64,000 bases of DNA from JASFBA01 sp036172265 (lineage in GTDB: Bacteria > Chloroflexota > Chloroflexia > DTKN01): the NCBI GenBank assembly GCA_036172265.1, contig JASFBA010000099.1, forward strand, positions 1 through 64,000. Direction: 5' to 3'. The notes under the pieces are model-generated. The model ran no database searches and had not been told where the DNA came from. It worked only from the letters and a program-made list of their open reading frames with translations. Shown here piece after piece: positions 1-9,280 of the stretch. Position 1 is the stretch's first letter. Each line of letters begins with the position of its first letter. The translations under genes and the position numbers were made by a program.

Positions 1-1
1 G

Positions 2-520
2 ACGGTGGGCCAGGTCATCACCTTTACCGGCAGCGTGGTGACCGGCACGCCGCCCCTCACCTACACCTGGGCCTTTGGCGACGGCGGAACCGCTTCCGGC
101 AACCCCGCCTCTCACACCTACGCCGTGGCCGGCACGTATACGGTGACGCTGCGGGTGACCAACACCTGCGGCCAGGCGGCCGTGACCCACACCGTGACCG
201 TCGTCCCGGCCTGCGTCCCGCCCTCCGGGGCCGACTTCACCCGGACGCCGATCACGCCGACGGTGGGTGAGGTGGTGACCTTTACCGGCAGGGTGGCGGC
301 CGGCACGCCGCCCTTCACCTACGCCTGGGCCTTTGGCGACGACACGCACGGAAGCGGCCGGGTTATTACCCACACCTATGCGGTGACCGGCACCTACGAC
401 GTGTTCCTGACGGTGACGAACGCCTGCGGCACGGCTACGGCCACCCATCCCATCGTCGTCCGACCGGTCCGCTACACCATCTACCTGCCGCTGGTGCTCC
501 GGGGATTCGCCTTCCCCTAG
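2..520 (+). CDS. PKD-repeat secreted/surface protein, 3' part only
   Basis: The reading frame is open at the left edge, so this is the C-terminal part of a longer protein. Two PKD (polycystic kidney disease) beta-sandwich repeats are visible at about residues 1-65 and 75-150. Each has the signature pattern of GD-G and a THTY-type motif (WAFGDGG and SHTYAVAG in the first, WAFGDD and THTYAVTG in the second). PKD repeats are extracellular spacer or adhesion modules. The protein ends in YTIYLPLVLRGFAFP, a hydrophobic-basic tail that resembles the ends of many secreted Chloroflexi proteins and may be a sorting signal (inference). The substrate or partner is unknown because the N-terminal domains lie outside the window. 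Confidence 0.85.
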   Translation, partial: TVGQVITFTGSVVTGTPPLTYTWAFGDGGTASGNPASHTYAVAGTYTVTLRVTNTCGQAAVTHTVTVVPACVPPSGADFTRTPITPTVGEVVTFTGRVAAGTPPFTYAWAFGDDTHGSGRVITHTYAVTGTYDVFLTVTNACGTATATHPIVVRPVRYTIYLPLVLRGFAFP

Positions 521-546
521 ACCGGCGGGTGTATCGGATTCAGGCT

Positions 547-577
547 GTAGGGGGTGCAATTGTATTGCGCCCCCTAC
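547..577. repeat. Palindromic intergenic element, GTAGGG type (copy 1)
   Basis: Two 14-bp arms, GTAGGGGGTGCAAT and ATTGCGCCCCCTAC, flank a 3-nt loop (TGT), with one mismatch. It lies between two convergent genes and could act as a bidirectional terminator. Its core GCAAT/ATTGC is shared with the element at 1831-1861. Confidence 0.75.
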
Positions 578-596
578 GGCCTTTGCCCAATCCACT

Positions 597-629
597 TAGC
601 CGGGGCGGGTTCAGAACCCGCCCCGGCTA
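597..629. repeat. Palindromic intergenic element with GGGCGGGTT core
   Basis: This is a perfect inverted repeat of 15-bp arms (TAGCCGGGGCGGGTT and its complement) around a CAG triloop. The same GGGCGGGTT-CAG-AACCCGCCC core recurs at 53772-53800, 53 kb away, so it is an interspersed element and not merely a local terminator. It lies 100 bp from the end of the convergent minus-strand gene. About 30 bp further on, near 655-700, is a diverged relative of the repeat found after rpoC. Confidence 0.75.
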
Positions 630-729
630 GATGTAATTCTGCCACAAAACCGGGTTTGGAGACGAAGGCAAAGCCTTCGGCCACCTCACAGACAGGGGAC
701 CTGCCTGGTTGGGGATGGGAAGATAAACC

Positions 730-1158
730 CTACGGTTCCTCGAAGAGGCTCAGGGCGAAACTTTCGCCTTCGGTGCGACGGGCCTCCTCGAGGCGCTCGG
801 CCAAGGCACGGGCGTCTGCCGGGGAAAGGCAGCGGCCCTGTTCGTGGATGCGCACAATGGCCCGCAGGGCAGCCTCGCGGGCGAACGGTTCGCCGCTTCG
901 GCTGAGGGAAAGCAGCCCGGCGGTCAGGCTTGAGGAAAGGGGGAGGACAGGAGCCAGGCTGGCCAGGAGCATGGCGGCGGCGCTGCGCACGTATTCGTCC
1001 CGGCAACCTATAGCGACCTCCAGACGGAGGGAAATGGCGGCGATCTCCGCATCGTTCAACCTGGCCTGGGTCAACTGCCGGATAGCCGCCCGGCGCTCTG
1101 GAAGGTCCTTGCCGTAGAGTGCCTGGGTGGTGAGAAAGCGCAACTGGGTTTCGTCCAC
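730..1158 (-). CDS. Small alpha-helical HEAT-like protein, function unknown
   Basis: The product has 142 residues, almost all predicted helix, with regularly spaced Ala/Leu-rich helices (for example RSAAAMLLASLAP and REAALRAIVRIHEQ) that resemble HEAT repeats. No catalytic motif, signal peptide or membrane segment is visible. The start is a GTG one base after the pyrE stop codon, with a GAGGGG ribosome binding site inside the pyrE end, so translation is probably coupled to pyrE. The position as last gene of rpoD-pyrE-this gene suggests a cytosolic housekeeping role. I do not recognise a named family, so only the coding call is confident. Confidence 0.7.
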   Translation of the reverse strand: MDETQLRFLTTQALYGKDLPERRAAIRQLTQARLNDAEIAAISLRLEVAIGCRDEYVRSAAAMLLASLAPVLPLSSSLTAGLLSLSRSGEPFAREAALRAIVRIHEQGRCLSPADARALAERLEEARRTEGESFALSLFEEP

Positions 1159-1159
1159 T

Positions 1160-1828
1160 TTACCCCTCGGAGGGCCGGCCAGCCTCGTGTGCCTGACTCC
1201 AGCCGAGCGGGTCGCGGGCCCAATCCTCGACGACGGCGCGCTCGGCCGGCGTAAGGTGTTTCCGTTCCACAGCCACCTCCAGGAGGACGGGCAACGTGGT
1301 CAAGGGATGGAGGTGCACTCCGGCCTGGGCAAAGGCCTGGATAGTAGTGGGGAAATCGTAACTGAAGATAGTGAGCACGTGTTCGACCCGGGCCCCGGTC
1401 TGGCGCAGGGCCTGGACGGTGGCCAAGGCCGAACCTCCGGTGGTAACCAGGTCTTCGACCACAACGACGCGTTGGCCGGCCGGCGGCATTCCTTCGACCT
1501 GCTGTTCCTTGCCGTGCTCCTTGGCCTGGGTGCGCACATAGACCATCGGAAGGGCCAGTTCCGCCGCCAGCCAGGCGGCATGGGGAATGCCCGCCGTGGC
1601 CGTCCCGGCGATGACGTCCACCGGGATGGCCTCCTGCCGCAGAAGCCGGGCCAGAAGGAGCGTCACCTGCCGGCGCTGGCGGGGGAAGGAGATGAGCAAG
1701 CGGTTATCGCAGTAGATGGGGGAAAGCAGGCCGGAAGCGAAACGAAAGGGAGCGGCGGGGCGCAATTGAACCACGCCGCTCCGCAGAAGGAGACGTGCCG
1801 TCCGTCGAGCGATCAAAACCGTCCTCAT
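1160..1828 (-). CDS. pyrE: Orotate phosphoribosyltransferase
   Basis: It joins orotate to PRPP to give orotidine 5'-phosphate in cytosolic pyrimidine synthesis. The type I phosphoribosyltransferase PRPP-binding loop VVVVEDLVTTGGS is at residues 121-133. The flexible catalytic loop with KEHGKEQQ starts at residue 103. The length (222 aa) is normal for the family. The ATG at 1828 lacks a clear ribosome binding site and is preceded by the palindrome at 1831-1861, so the start could lie slightly further in. It lies 28 bp downstream of rpoD and is probably co-transcribed with it. No other pyr gene is nearby. Confidence 0.93.
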   Translation of the reverse strand: MRTVLIARRTARLLLRSGVVQLRPAAPFRFASGLLSPIYCDNRLLISFPRQRRQVTLLLARLLRQEAIPVDVIAGTATAGIPHAAWLAAELALPMVYVRTQAKEHGKEQQVEGMPPAGQRVVVVEDLVTTGGSALATVQALRQTGARVEHVLTIFSYDFPTTIQAFAQAGVHLHPLTTLPVLLEVAVERKHLTPAERAVVEDWARDPLGWSQAHEAGRPSEG

Positions 1829-1830
1829 TT

Positions 1831-1856
1831 AGTACGGGCGCAATCACATTGCGCCC

Positions 1857-1861
<5 letters not shown>
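1831..1861. repeat. Palindromic GTAGGG-type element forming the end of rpoD
   Basis: The arms are AGTACGGGCGCAAT and ATTGCGCCCCTACT around a CAC triloop, with one mismatch. On the minus strand the outer end reads GAG TAG GGG, and this TAG is the rpoD stop codon. The element fills the rpoD-pyrE gap. Confidence 0.8.
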
Positions 1862-2996
<1,135 letters not shown>

Positions 2997-3020
2997 ATTT
3001 CAACCTCGATAACACACTGT

Positions 3021-3044
3021 AAGGCCCGGGAACGCCCGGGCTTT
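3021..3044 (-). promoter_or_regulatory. Hairpin at the 5' end of the rpoD transcript
   Basis: Inverted repeat GCCCGGG-N4-CCCGGGC with extra A-T pairs lies immediately downstream of the predicted rpoD start point (about 3043). On the minus strand no T-run follows, so it reads as a 5'-cap stem-loop that could stabilise the mRNA. On the plus strand a T-rich tract follows, but no plus-strand gene precedes it. Confidence 0.5.
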
Positions 3045-3049
3045 CTTTT

Positions 3050-3078
3050 ATTATACCATATTTATGCCAATTTGTCTA
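3050..3078 (-). promoter_or_regulatory. rpoD promoter
   Basis: On the minus strand TAGACA (-35) and TATAAT (-10) are separated by 17 bp. Predicted transcription starts near 3043, giving an approximately 47-nt leader before the rpoD ATG. Confidence 0.75.
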
Positions 3079-3282
3079 GTAGTGTGCGCCACATCTTGAC
3101 CTTGCCCCCGGAAATACCTACCGGAAGGTTGTTGTAATAATAACACATTTTTTCTTCTGTGTCAAGGAAAGAAAAGGAGCAAAGTGAGGAGAAAAAAGGA
3201 AAAAAGATGCGATAATGAAAGAAAGTTTTCCCATAATCCTCCTTATATTTCCTTATCCTTTTCTAAGCCTGTCTTACGCAAT

Positions 3283-3311
3283 TTGCACTTTTGCGCTCCA
3301 TCGGGTATGAT
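3283..3311 (+). promoter_or_regulatory. groESL promoter
   Basis: TTGCAC and TATGAT are separated by 17 bp. The predicted start point falls just upstream of, or in, the CIRCE operator, the usual arrangement for HrcA control. The rest of the gap from rpoD (3079-3282) is AT-rich and shows nothing else recognisable. Confidence 0.85.
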
Positions 3312-3320
3312 AGGGACGCA

Positions 3321-3347
3321 TTAGCACTCTCGATGGTAGAGTGCTAA
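3321..3347. promoter_or_regulatory. CIRCE operator (HrcA binding site)
   Basis: TTAGCACTC-N9-GAGTGCTAA is an exact match to the CIRCE consensus. It lies at the predicted start of transcription in front of groES. HrcA is expected to repress groESL until heat shock titrates it. hrcA itself is not in the window. Confidence 0.97.
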
Positions 3348-3399
3348 AATTACGCCCGCACCCCGGGGGTGGGGCAAGGAACTGAAGGAGGTGAACATC

Positions 3400-3699
3400 A
3401 TGATCAAACTGAGACCGCTAGCCGACCGCGTGGTGATCAAGCCGATGGCGCGGGAGGAAAAGACCAAGAGTGGCATCTATTTGCCCGACACGGCTACGAA
3501 AGAGAAGCCGCAGGAGGGCACGGTCATCGCCGTCGGTCCCGGCCGGCTGCTGGACAACGGCCAGCGCGTGGCCGTGGACGTCAAGGTGGGGGACCGGGTG
3601 GTCTTTGCCAAGTATGCCGGCACCGAGTTCAAGACCGAGGACGAGGAAGAGTTCATTATCATCAGCGAGAAGGACATTATGGCAGTGGTCGAATCGTGA
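3400..3699 (+). CDS. groES: Co-chaperonin GroES (Hsp10)
   Basis: This is the heptameric lid of the GroEL folding chamber, 99 aa. The GroES fold is recognisable from IKLRPLADRVVIKP at the N-terminus, the mobile loop region TKSGIYLPDTATKEKPQEG (about 24-42), which binds GroEL, and the C-terminal EKDIMAVVE strand. The ATG at 3400 is preferred over an in-frame GTG at 3391 because AAGGAGGTG at 3385-3393 is the ribosome binding site. It is followed 29 bp later by groEL and controlled by CIRCE. Confidence 0.97.
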   Translation: MIKLRPLADRVVIKPMAREEKTKSGIYLPDTATKEKPQEGTVIAVGPGRLLDNGQRVAVDVKVGDRVVFAKYAGTEFKTEDEEEFIIISEKDIMAVVES

Positions 3700-3728
3700 G
3701 GATGACCCCAAGGTAGGAGGTTAGAAGA

Positions 3729-5360
3729 ATGGCTAAGCAACTGGTTTTCGGAGAAGATGCCCGACGGGCCTTTAAGCGTGGCATGGACACGCTGGCCGAG
3801 GCGGTAAAGACGACCCTGGGACCCAAGGGCCGCAACGTCGCCCTGGACAAGAAGTTCGGTGCTCCCACCATTACCCACGACGGCGTTACGGTAGCCAAGG
3901 AGATCGAACTGGAGGACCACTTTGAGAACATGGGGGCGCAACTTCTGAAGGAAGCGGCCACCCGCACCAACGACGTGGCTGGCGACGGCACCACTACGGC
4001 CACCGTCCTGGCCCAGGCCATCATCAATGAGGGCTTGCGCAACGTCGCCGCCGGGGCCAATCCTATGCTTATCAAGCGTGGGTTGGAAGCCGGTGCCCGG
4101 GCCATCGTGGAGAGCATCCGCCAGCAGAGCAAGGCGGTCGAAGGTCGGGACGAGATCGCCAACGTTGCCGCCATCTCCGCCGCCGATAAGGAGATCGGCG
4201 ACCTGATTGCCGAGGTGATGGAAAGGGTCGGCAAAGACGGCGTCATCACCGTGGAAGAGGGCAAAGGCCTGGGCTTCGAGACCGAGTACACCGAGGGGAT
4301 GCAGATCGACCGCGGCTACATCTCCCCGTACTTTATCACCAACCCGGAGCGCATGGAGGCGGTGGTCGAGGATGCCTATATCCTGGTGACCGACAAGAAG
4401 ATCTCCTCGATCAACGACATCCTGCCCCTTTTGGAGAAGGCGCTGCAGGTGACCAAGAACCTGGTGATCATCGCCGAGGACGTCGAGGGGGAGGCACTGG
4501 CCACCCTCGTGGTCAACAAACTGCGCGGCACCATTAACTGCCTGGCGGTCAAGGCCCCTGGCTTCGGCGACCGGCGCAAGGCCATGCTCCAGGACATTGC
4601 CATCCTCACCGGGGCCAATCTGATCTCCGAAGAACTAGGCCGCCGCCTGGACACGGCCACCGTGAGCGACCTGGGCCGCGCCCGTAAGGTGATTTCCAAC
4701 AAGGACGAGACCACCATCGTCGAGGGCCGCGGCTCCGAGGAGGAGATCAAGAAGCGCATCGAGCAGATCAAGGCCCAGATCGAGGTGACTACTTCCGACT
4801 TCGACAAGGAAAAACTTCAGGAACGGCTGGCCAAACTCGTTGGTGGCGTGGCCGTCATCAAGGTGGGAGCGGCCACCGAGGTTGAACTGAAAGAGAAGAA
4901 GCACCGCGTGGAAGATGCCCTCTCCGCCACCCGCGCTGCGGTGGAGGAAGGGATCGTCGCCGGAGGTGGAGTGGCCCTTCTGAACGCCGTTCCGGCCCTG
5001 GATAACGTTCGACTGGAAGGCGATGCCGCCACCGGCGTTTCCATCCTGCGCCGTGCCCTGGAGGAGCCGATGCGCCAGATCGCGGCCAACGCCGGCTACG
5101 ACGGTTCGGTGGTGGTCAGCACGGTGCGGCGACTGCAGCAGGAAAAAAGTAATCTCCGCATCGGTTTCGATGTCCTGGCCGAGGACTACGGGGATATGTT
5201 TGAAAAGGGCATCATTGACCCGGCTAAGGTGACCCGCTCGGCTGTGGAGAATGCGGTCTCCATCGCCGCCATGATCCTGACCACCGAAGCGCTGGTGACC
5301 GATATCCCGGAGAAGGAGAAGCCTTCCACGCCACCCGGCGGATACGGGGATATGTACTAA
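3729..5360 (+). CDS. groEL: Chaperonin GroEL (Hsp60)
   Basis: This ATP-driven tetradecameric folding chamber has 543 aa, full length. The equatorial ATP-binding signature VAGDGTTTATVLAQ and the conserved TTLGPKGRNVAL stretch are near the N-terminus. EEGIVAGGGVALL, the chaperonin signature, is in the C-terminal equatorial half. The C-terminal tail is GGYGDMY, a short variant of the usual Gly-Met-rich tail. The ribosome binding site TAGGAGG lies 10 bp before the ATG. It is co-transcribed with groES as a heat-shock operon. Confidence 0.98.
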   Translation: MAKQLVFGEDARRAFKRGMDTLAEAVKTTLGPKGRNVALDKKFGAPTITHDGVTVAKEIELEDHFENMGAQLLKEAATRTNDVAGDGTTTATVLAQAIINEGLRNVAAGANPMLIKRGLEAGARAIVESIRQQSKAVEGRDEIANVAAISAADKEIGDLIAEVMERVGKDGVITVEEGKGLGFETEYTEGMQIDRGYISPYFITNPERMEAVVEDAYILVTDKKISSINDILPLLEKALQVTKNLVIIAEDVEGEALATLVVNKLRGTINCLAVKAPGFGDRRKAMLQDIAILTGANLISEELGRRLDTATVSDLGRARKVISNKDETTIVEGRGSEEEIKKRIEQIKAQIEVTTSDFDKEKLQERLAKLVGGVAVIKVGAATEVELKEKKHRVEDALSATRAAVEEGIVAGGGVALLNAVPALDNVRLEGDAATGVSILRRALEEPMRQIAANAGYDGSVVVSTVRRLQQEKSNLRIGFDVLAEDYGDMFEKGIIDPAKVTRSAVENAVSIAAMILTTEALVTDIPEKEKPSTPPGGYGDMY

Positions 5361-5394
5361 GCCGACGTTCGTCTCTCGGGGGTAGGCACGGCCG

Positions 5395-5840
5395 GCCCGT
5401 TTTGTGGGGAGCTCCTGCCCCCCACACCCCCCATTGAGGGGGAGGGCCGGCCACCGGCCGGCCCCTACCTGTCCCCCTCAAACTCCCCCTGCAGAAAGGC
5501 GCTACCGCCGGCGGCAAAGTGTCCCCGTGGCCCGGCCTAACCTGGTGGACACCCGTCCTCATCTCCCATCCGCGGGGCGGACCGTTCGGAGGCCGTCCCG
5601 CCAAATCCCCCCTGGGGGGATAGGCCGGCCTCGCTTCCGGCCGGCGGGCTGGGCCGCTCGGCCCAAGGCGTGTCCCGAAGCGCCGGCCGGCCCTTTTCGC
5701 AGGGGGCTCTGCCCCCGACACCCCCGTCGGGGGGGATGGCATGCCCCCCGAAGCCCCCCCCCGAAAGGCGCTGCCGCCGGCGGCAAAGTGTCCCTGGGGC
5801 CCGGCCGAACCCGGTGGGCATCCGTCCTTATCCCCGTTCC
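5395..5840. repeat. Duplicated GC-rich intergenic repeat unit (two copies, about 270-290 bp apart)
   Basis: The 670-bp gap between groEL and the mutase subunit holds two diverged copies of one unit. The clearest match is 5493-5568 against 5763-5838 (both contain GCCGGCGGCAAAGTGTCCC and then a GTGG-CATCCGTCCT-like stretch). It is preceded in each copy by a C-rich tract (5401-5450 and 5696-5750) full of GGGGG...CCCCC palindromes. The left edge resembles the GTAGGG-type palindromes. Reading frames across it look like by-products of the repeat and I do not call a gene. Confidence 0.65.
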
Positions 5841-5950
5841 TGGGCAGGCGAGGCCCCGGCCGGGCCGAGGGTTCCCCCTCTCCCAAGGGGAGAGGAAGGG
5901 AAAGCCGAGTTCCAAAAAATCTGGGATACCTCCGAAAGGGCCGGATGCAT

Positions 5951-5979
5951 TTGCACGGCCTCGCCAGGTGAAGTATAAT
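5951..5979 (+). promoter_or_regulatory. Promoter for the B12-binding mutase subunit
   Basis: TTGCAC and a perfect TATAAT are separated by 17 bp. The same -35 hexamer is used at groESL. Predicted start is near 5986, 47 nt before the ATG at 6033. It escapes the repeat-filled region upstream and may drive genes as far as phnE. Confidence 0.85.
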
Positions 5980-6032
5980 ACCAACGGGGCCGGGCTGGCC
6001 CGGCCATCGTCCGTTGAAGGAGGACCGAAGCG

Positions 6033-6431
6033 ATGGAGCGCAAAATTCGCGTGCTCATTGCCAAGCCTGGACTCGACGGCCACGACCGGGGAGCCAAGGT
6101 CGTCGCCCGGACGCTGCGCGACGCCGGCATGGAGGTCATCTACACCGGATTGCAGCAGACACCGGAGATGATCGTCGAGGCGGCCCTGCAAGAAGATGTC
6201 GATGTGGTCGGGCTGTCCATCCTTTCCGGCGCCCATATGACCCTGCTTCCCCGCATCGTCCAACTCCTGCGGGAGCGAGGTGGCGAGGATATCCTCGTCA
6301 TTGCCGGCGGCATTATCCCCACCGAGGACATCGAGCCGCTGAAAAGGGCCGGAATCGCCGCCATCTACGGCCCCGGGACGCCCAGCAGCGAGTACATCAA
6401 CTTCATCCGACAGAATGTCCGGCCCAGGTGA
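6033..6431 (+). CDS. Methylmalonyl-CoA mutase-type cobalamin-binding subunit
   Basis: This is a stand-alone 132-aa B12-binding domain, the small or C-terminal part of acyl-CoA mutases such as methylmalonyl-CoA mutase. The DxHxxG motif is D15-G-H17-D-R-G20. His17 would be the lower cobalt ligand in the base-off/His-on form. Downstream Rossmann-like motifs VDVVGLSILSGAH and GGIIPTEDIEPL complete the family pattern. The catalytic large subunit is not in the window, so the exact substrate (methylmalonyl-, ethylmalonyl- or isobutyryl-CoA) is open. It is followed by its probable chaperone MeaB. The start has an AAGGAGG site upstream. Confidence 0.93.
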   Translation: MERKIRVLIAKPGLDGHDRGAKVVARTLRDAGMEVIYTGLQQTPEMIVEAALQEDVDVVGLSILSGAHMTLLPRIVQLLRERGGEDILVIAGGIIPTEDIEPLKRAGIAAIYGPGTPSSEYINFIRQNVRPR

Positions 6432-6520
6432 TACGGCCATGTCCCTCCTTCTTCTTCCCCAACGCCCGACCGGCCCAATAGGTACACCACCTTCCGCCGG
6501 CCGCCGGGAGGTCTGAACCG

Positions 6521-7459
6521 ATGGACCTGGTCCAACGCCTGCTCGAAGGAGACCGAAGGGCACTGTCCCGGGCCATCTCCCTGGTGGAATCGGGCGACCC
6601 GAGCAGCCGGGTTATCCTGCGCCAGGTCTATCCCCACACCGGCCGGGCCCATATCCTTGGCATCACCGGAGCCCCGGGCTCGGGCAAAAGCACCCTCGTT
6701 TCCGCCCTGGCCCGCGAGTTCCGCCGCCGAGGGCGCACGGTGGGCATCATCGCCGTGGACCCCTCCTCTCCCTTCACCGGCGGTGCCCTCCTGGGAGATC
6801 GCATCCGGATGCAGGAACTGGCCGGAGATGCAGGCATCTTCATCCGCAGCATGGCCTCGCGGGGCCACCTGGGGGGGCTGGCCCGTGCGACCGGCGAGGT
6901 CGTGAAACTCCTGGATGCGGCCGGTTTCTCCCTCATCGTCGTGGAGACGGTGGGGGCCGGCCAGTCGGAAGTGGAGGTGGCCGGCGCCGCCCACACCACC
7001 ATCGTCGTGGACGTCCCCGGCCTGGGCGATGACATCCAGGCCATCAAGGCCGGCATCCTGGAGATCGCCGACATCCTGGTGGTGAACAAGGCCGACCTTC
7101 CCGGCGCCGACCGTCGGGTGGCCCAACTGGAGGCCATGCTGGATATGGGCTGCGCCCAGGCCGACTGGTGCCCACCAGTCCTCCGCACCGTCGCCACCCG
7201 GGGCGAGGGCGTAGGGGAACTGGCCGATGCCGTCGAGCGGCACTGGACTTTCCTCCAGGCCGAAGGCCGGCTGGCGGAATTCCGCCGGCGCCAGGCCGAA
7301 CAGGAGTTCGAGGAAGCGCTCCGCTACGAGGCCATGCGCCTTCTGCACGAGCGCCTTCTTGACCCCGACCGCCGCACCGAACTGATCGAGCGCATCTGCC
7401 AGCGCGAACTGGACCCCTACAGCGCCGCCGGCAAGGTGCTGGCCGGGATGCATCCTTGA
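6521..7459 (+). CDS. meaB: MeaB/ArgK-type G3E GTPase, B12-mutase chaperone
   Basis: This 312-aa P-loop GTPase protects and reactivates B12-dependent acyl-CoA mutases by gating cofactor loading. The Walker A motif GAPGSGKST is at residues 50-58. Other family marks are VDPSSPFTGGALLGDRIRM, the switch-region ETVGAGQSEVEV and the base-recognition motif VVNKAD. Length and motif order match MeaB/MMAA. It lies 90 bp after the B12-binding subunit, which supports a mutase-specific role. The old ArgK name (arginine transport kinase) is a historical misnomer. Confidence 0.95.
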   Translation: MDLVQRLLEGDRRALSRAISLVESGDPSSRVILRQVYPHTGRAHILGITGAPGSGKSTLVSALAREFRRRGRTVGIIAVDPSSPFTGGALLGDRIRMQELAGDAGIFIRSMASRGHLGGLARATGEVVKLLDAAGFSLIVVETVGAGQSEVEVAGAAHTTIVVDVPGLGDDIQAIKAGILEIADILVVNKADLPGADRRVAQLEAMLDMGCAQADWCPPVLRTVATRGEGVGELADAVERHWTFLQAEGRLAEFRRRQAEQEFEEALRYEAMRLLHERLLDPDRRTELIERICQRELDPYSAAGKVLAGMHP

Positions 7460-7527
7460 AAGGAGGTGATAGCAGGAAGATTGCTTCGGGCTGTCGTCAG
7501 AACGAAAGACAAAAGGAGGAACAACAG

Positions 7528-8421
7528 ATGAACCGCAAGATGCTCGTTTTTGTGCTGCTTCTGGTCGCCGCGCTGCCGCTTCTTACCGCCTGTGGGAAGC
7601 CGGCCCTCGGCACCCAGGAAAACCCCATCATCATGTCCTTCGTACCATCCGGCGATACCCAGGAGATCATCGCCGGCGGCGAGCAGATCGCCAAGATGCT
7701 CTCCGAAAAGACCGGGCTGGTGATCAAGGCCAACGTCGGCACCAACTTTGCCGCCGTGCGCGAGGCGATGGGGGCCGGCCAGGCCCACATCGGCTGGCTC
7801 AACACCTTCAACTACGTCCTGGCCCACGAGAAGTACGGCGTGGACGTGGCCTTGGTCACGGTGCGCTTCGGCTCGACCACCTATGCCGGCCAGATCATCG
7901 TCCGGGCCGATAGCGGCATCACCAGCCTCCAGGACCTCAAGGGCAAGGTGATGTGCTGGGTGGACCCCAACTCCACCTCCGGCTACATCATCCCGCGCAT
8001 CATGCTCAAGGCCAACGGAATCGATCCGGACAAGGACTTTGCCAAGACGGTCGAAGCCGGCTCCCATAACAACGTCGTCGTCGCCGTCTACAACGGCCAG
8101 TGCGATGCCGGAGCTACCTACTCCGATGCCCGCAGTTCCGTGGAGAAGGATTACCCAGACGTCAAGGACAAGGTGGTCGTCCTGGCCACCACTACCAAGA
8201 TTCCCAACGACACCGTCTCCTTCATCAAGGACTTTCCGGCGGATCTGCGCGCCAAGATCGTGAAGGCCCTCCTGGAGATCGCCCAGACCGACGAGGGCAA
8301 GGCTGCCCTGCAGACGGTCTACTCCATCGCCGGGCTGCAAGAAACGGACGATTCCTTCTACGACGCCTTCCGTGCCGATCTATCGAAGGCCGGAATCAAG
8401 ATCGAGGAACTGGCGAAATAG
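7528..8421 (+). CDS. phnD: Phosphonate/phosphite-type ABC substrate-binding lipoprotein (PhnD family)
   Basis: This 297-aa extracytoplasmic binding protein belongs to the phosphate/phosphite/phosphonate family. The N-terminus is a lipoprotein signal with lipobox LTAC (Cys22). The family pattern runs FVPSGDTQEI, then MGAGQAHIGWLNTF, a WVDPNSTSGYIIPR stretch that forms the oxyanion pocket, and GQCDAGATYSD. The ATG at 7528 follows AAAAGGAGG. An in-frame extension back to 7456 starts inside another ribosome-binding-like sequence and is less likely. It lies in one cluster with phnC and phnE. The ligand cannot be told apart by eye (phosphonate, phosphite or another oxyanion). Confidence 0.92.
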   Translation: MNRKMLVFVLLLVAALPLLTACGKPALGTQENPIIMSFVPSGDTQEIIAGGEQIAKMLSEKTGLVIKANVGTNFAAVREAMGAGQAHIGWLNTFNYVLAHEKYGVDVALVTVRFGSTTYAGQIIVRADSGITSLQDLKGKVMCWVDPNSTSGYIIPRIMLKANGIDPDKDFAKTVEAGSHNNVVVAVYNGQCDAGATYSDARSSVEKDYPDVKDKVVVLATTTKIPNDTVSFIKDFPADLRAKIVKALLEIAQTDEGKAALQTVYSIAGLQETDDSFYDAFRADLSKAGIKIEELAK

Positions 8422-8493
8422 GCGGGGGGCGGGTCTGGTGGACGGAAGCGTCCGCCAGACCCGCCGTCCTCCGGCCGGCCGGGAGGAGAGGAT

Positions 8494-9267
8494 ATGCTCC
8501 AGGTGGAACATCTGACTAAAATTTACCCCGACGGCACGGTGGCCCTGCGCGACGTCTCCTTTACTGTGGCCGACGGCGAGTTTATGGCGGTGATCGGGCT
8601 TTCCGGCTCGGGGAAATCCACCCTGTTGCGCTGCATCAATCGGCTGATCGAACCGACCGAGGGGCGCGTGATCTGGGATGGGGTGGACATTACTGCCGCC
8701 CGGGGCGAGGAACTGCGCCGCATCCGCCGGCAGATCGGCATGATCTTCCAGCAGTTCAACCTGGTAAAGCGTTCCTCTGTCTTGACCAATGTCCTCTCCG
8801 GCAGGCTGGGCTATGCCAACCCCTGGCTGACCCTCGTCCATTACTTTCCCCCCGAAGATCACCGGCGGGCCATCGCCGCCCTGGAACGCGTCGGCATCGC
8901 CGATAAAGTCCACAGCCGCGCCGATCAACTCTCCGGCGGGCAGCAGCAGCGTGTCGGTATCGCCCGGGCCCTTATGCAGGAGCCGCGCCTTATCCTAGCC
9001 GACGAACCGGTAGCCAGCCTGGATCCGGTGCTGGCCCACTCCATCCTGCAATACCTGGAGCGCCTGAACAAGGAAGACGGCATCACCATCCTCTGTAGCC
9101 TGCATTTCCTGGACCTGGTACACCGCTACGCCGACCGGGTCATCGGTCTGAAGGATGGGCAGTTGGTCTTTGAGGGACTTCCTCGGGAACTGACCCGCCA
9201 GCGCTTCAAGGAGGTCTACGGCGAGGAAGCCGAGGTGGTCACCGTCGGCGGAGAACTGGCCGCCTGA
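8494..9267 (+). CDS. phnC: Phosphonate-type ABC importer ATPase (PhnC family)
   Basis: This 257-aa cytoplasmic ABC ATPase energises import. Walker A GLSGSGKS is at residues 35-42, the Q-loop is in MIFQQFNLVKR, the signature LSGGQQQR is near 147, and Walker B is LILADEPVASLDP. The QFNLVKRSSVLTNVLSGRLG segment is typical of PhnC. It lies 72 bp after phnD, with a GGAGAGG site before the ATG, and is followed 13 bp later by the fused permease. Confidence 0.95.
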   Translation: MLQVEHLTKIYPDGTVALRDVSFTVADGEFMAVIGLSGSGKSTLLRCINRLIEPTEGRVIWDGVDITAARGEELRRIRRQIGMIFQQFNLVKRSSVLTNVLSGRLGYANPWLTLVHYFPPEDHRRAIAALERVGIADKVHSRADQLSGGQQQRVGIARALMQEPRLILADEPVASLDPVLAHSILQYLERLNKEDGITILCSLHFLDLVHRYADRVIGLKDGQLVFEGLPRELTRQRFKEVYGEEAEVVTVGGELAA

Positions 9268-9280
9268 GGGAAAAAGGCTG

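Noticed and set aside
5404..5978. Open frames in the gap between groEL and the mutase subunit
   Set aside because: They are proline/arginine-rich by-products of the GC-rich repeats, open on both strands, with no ribosome binding site.
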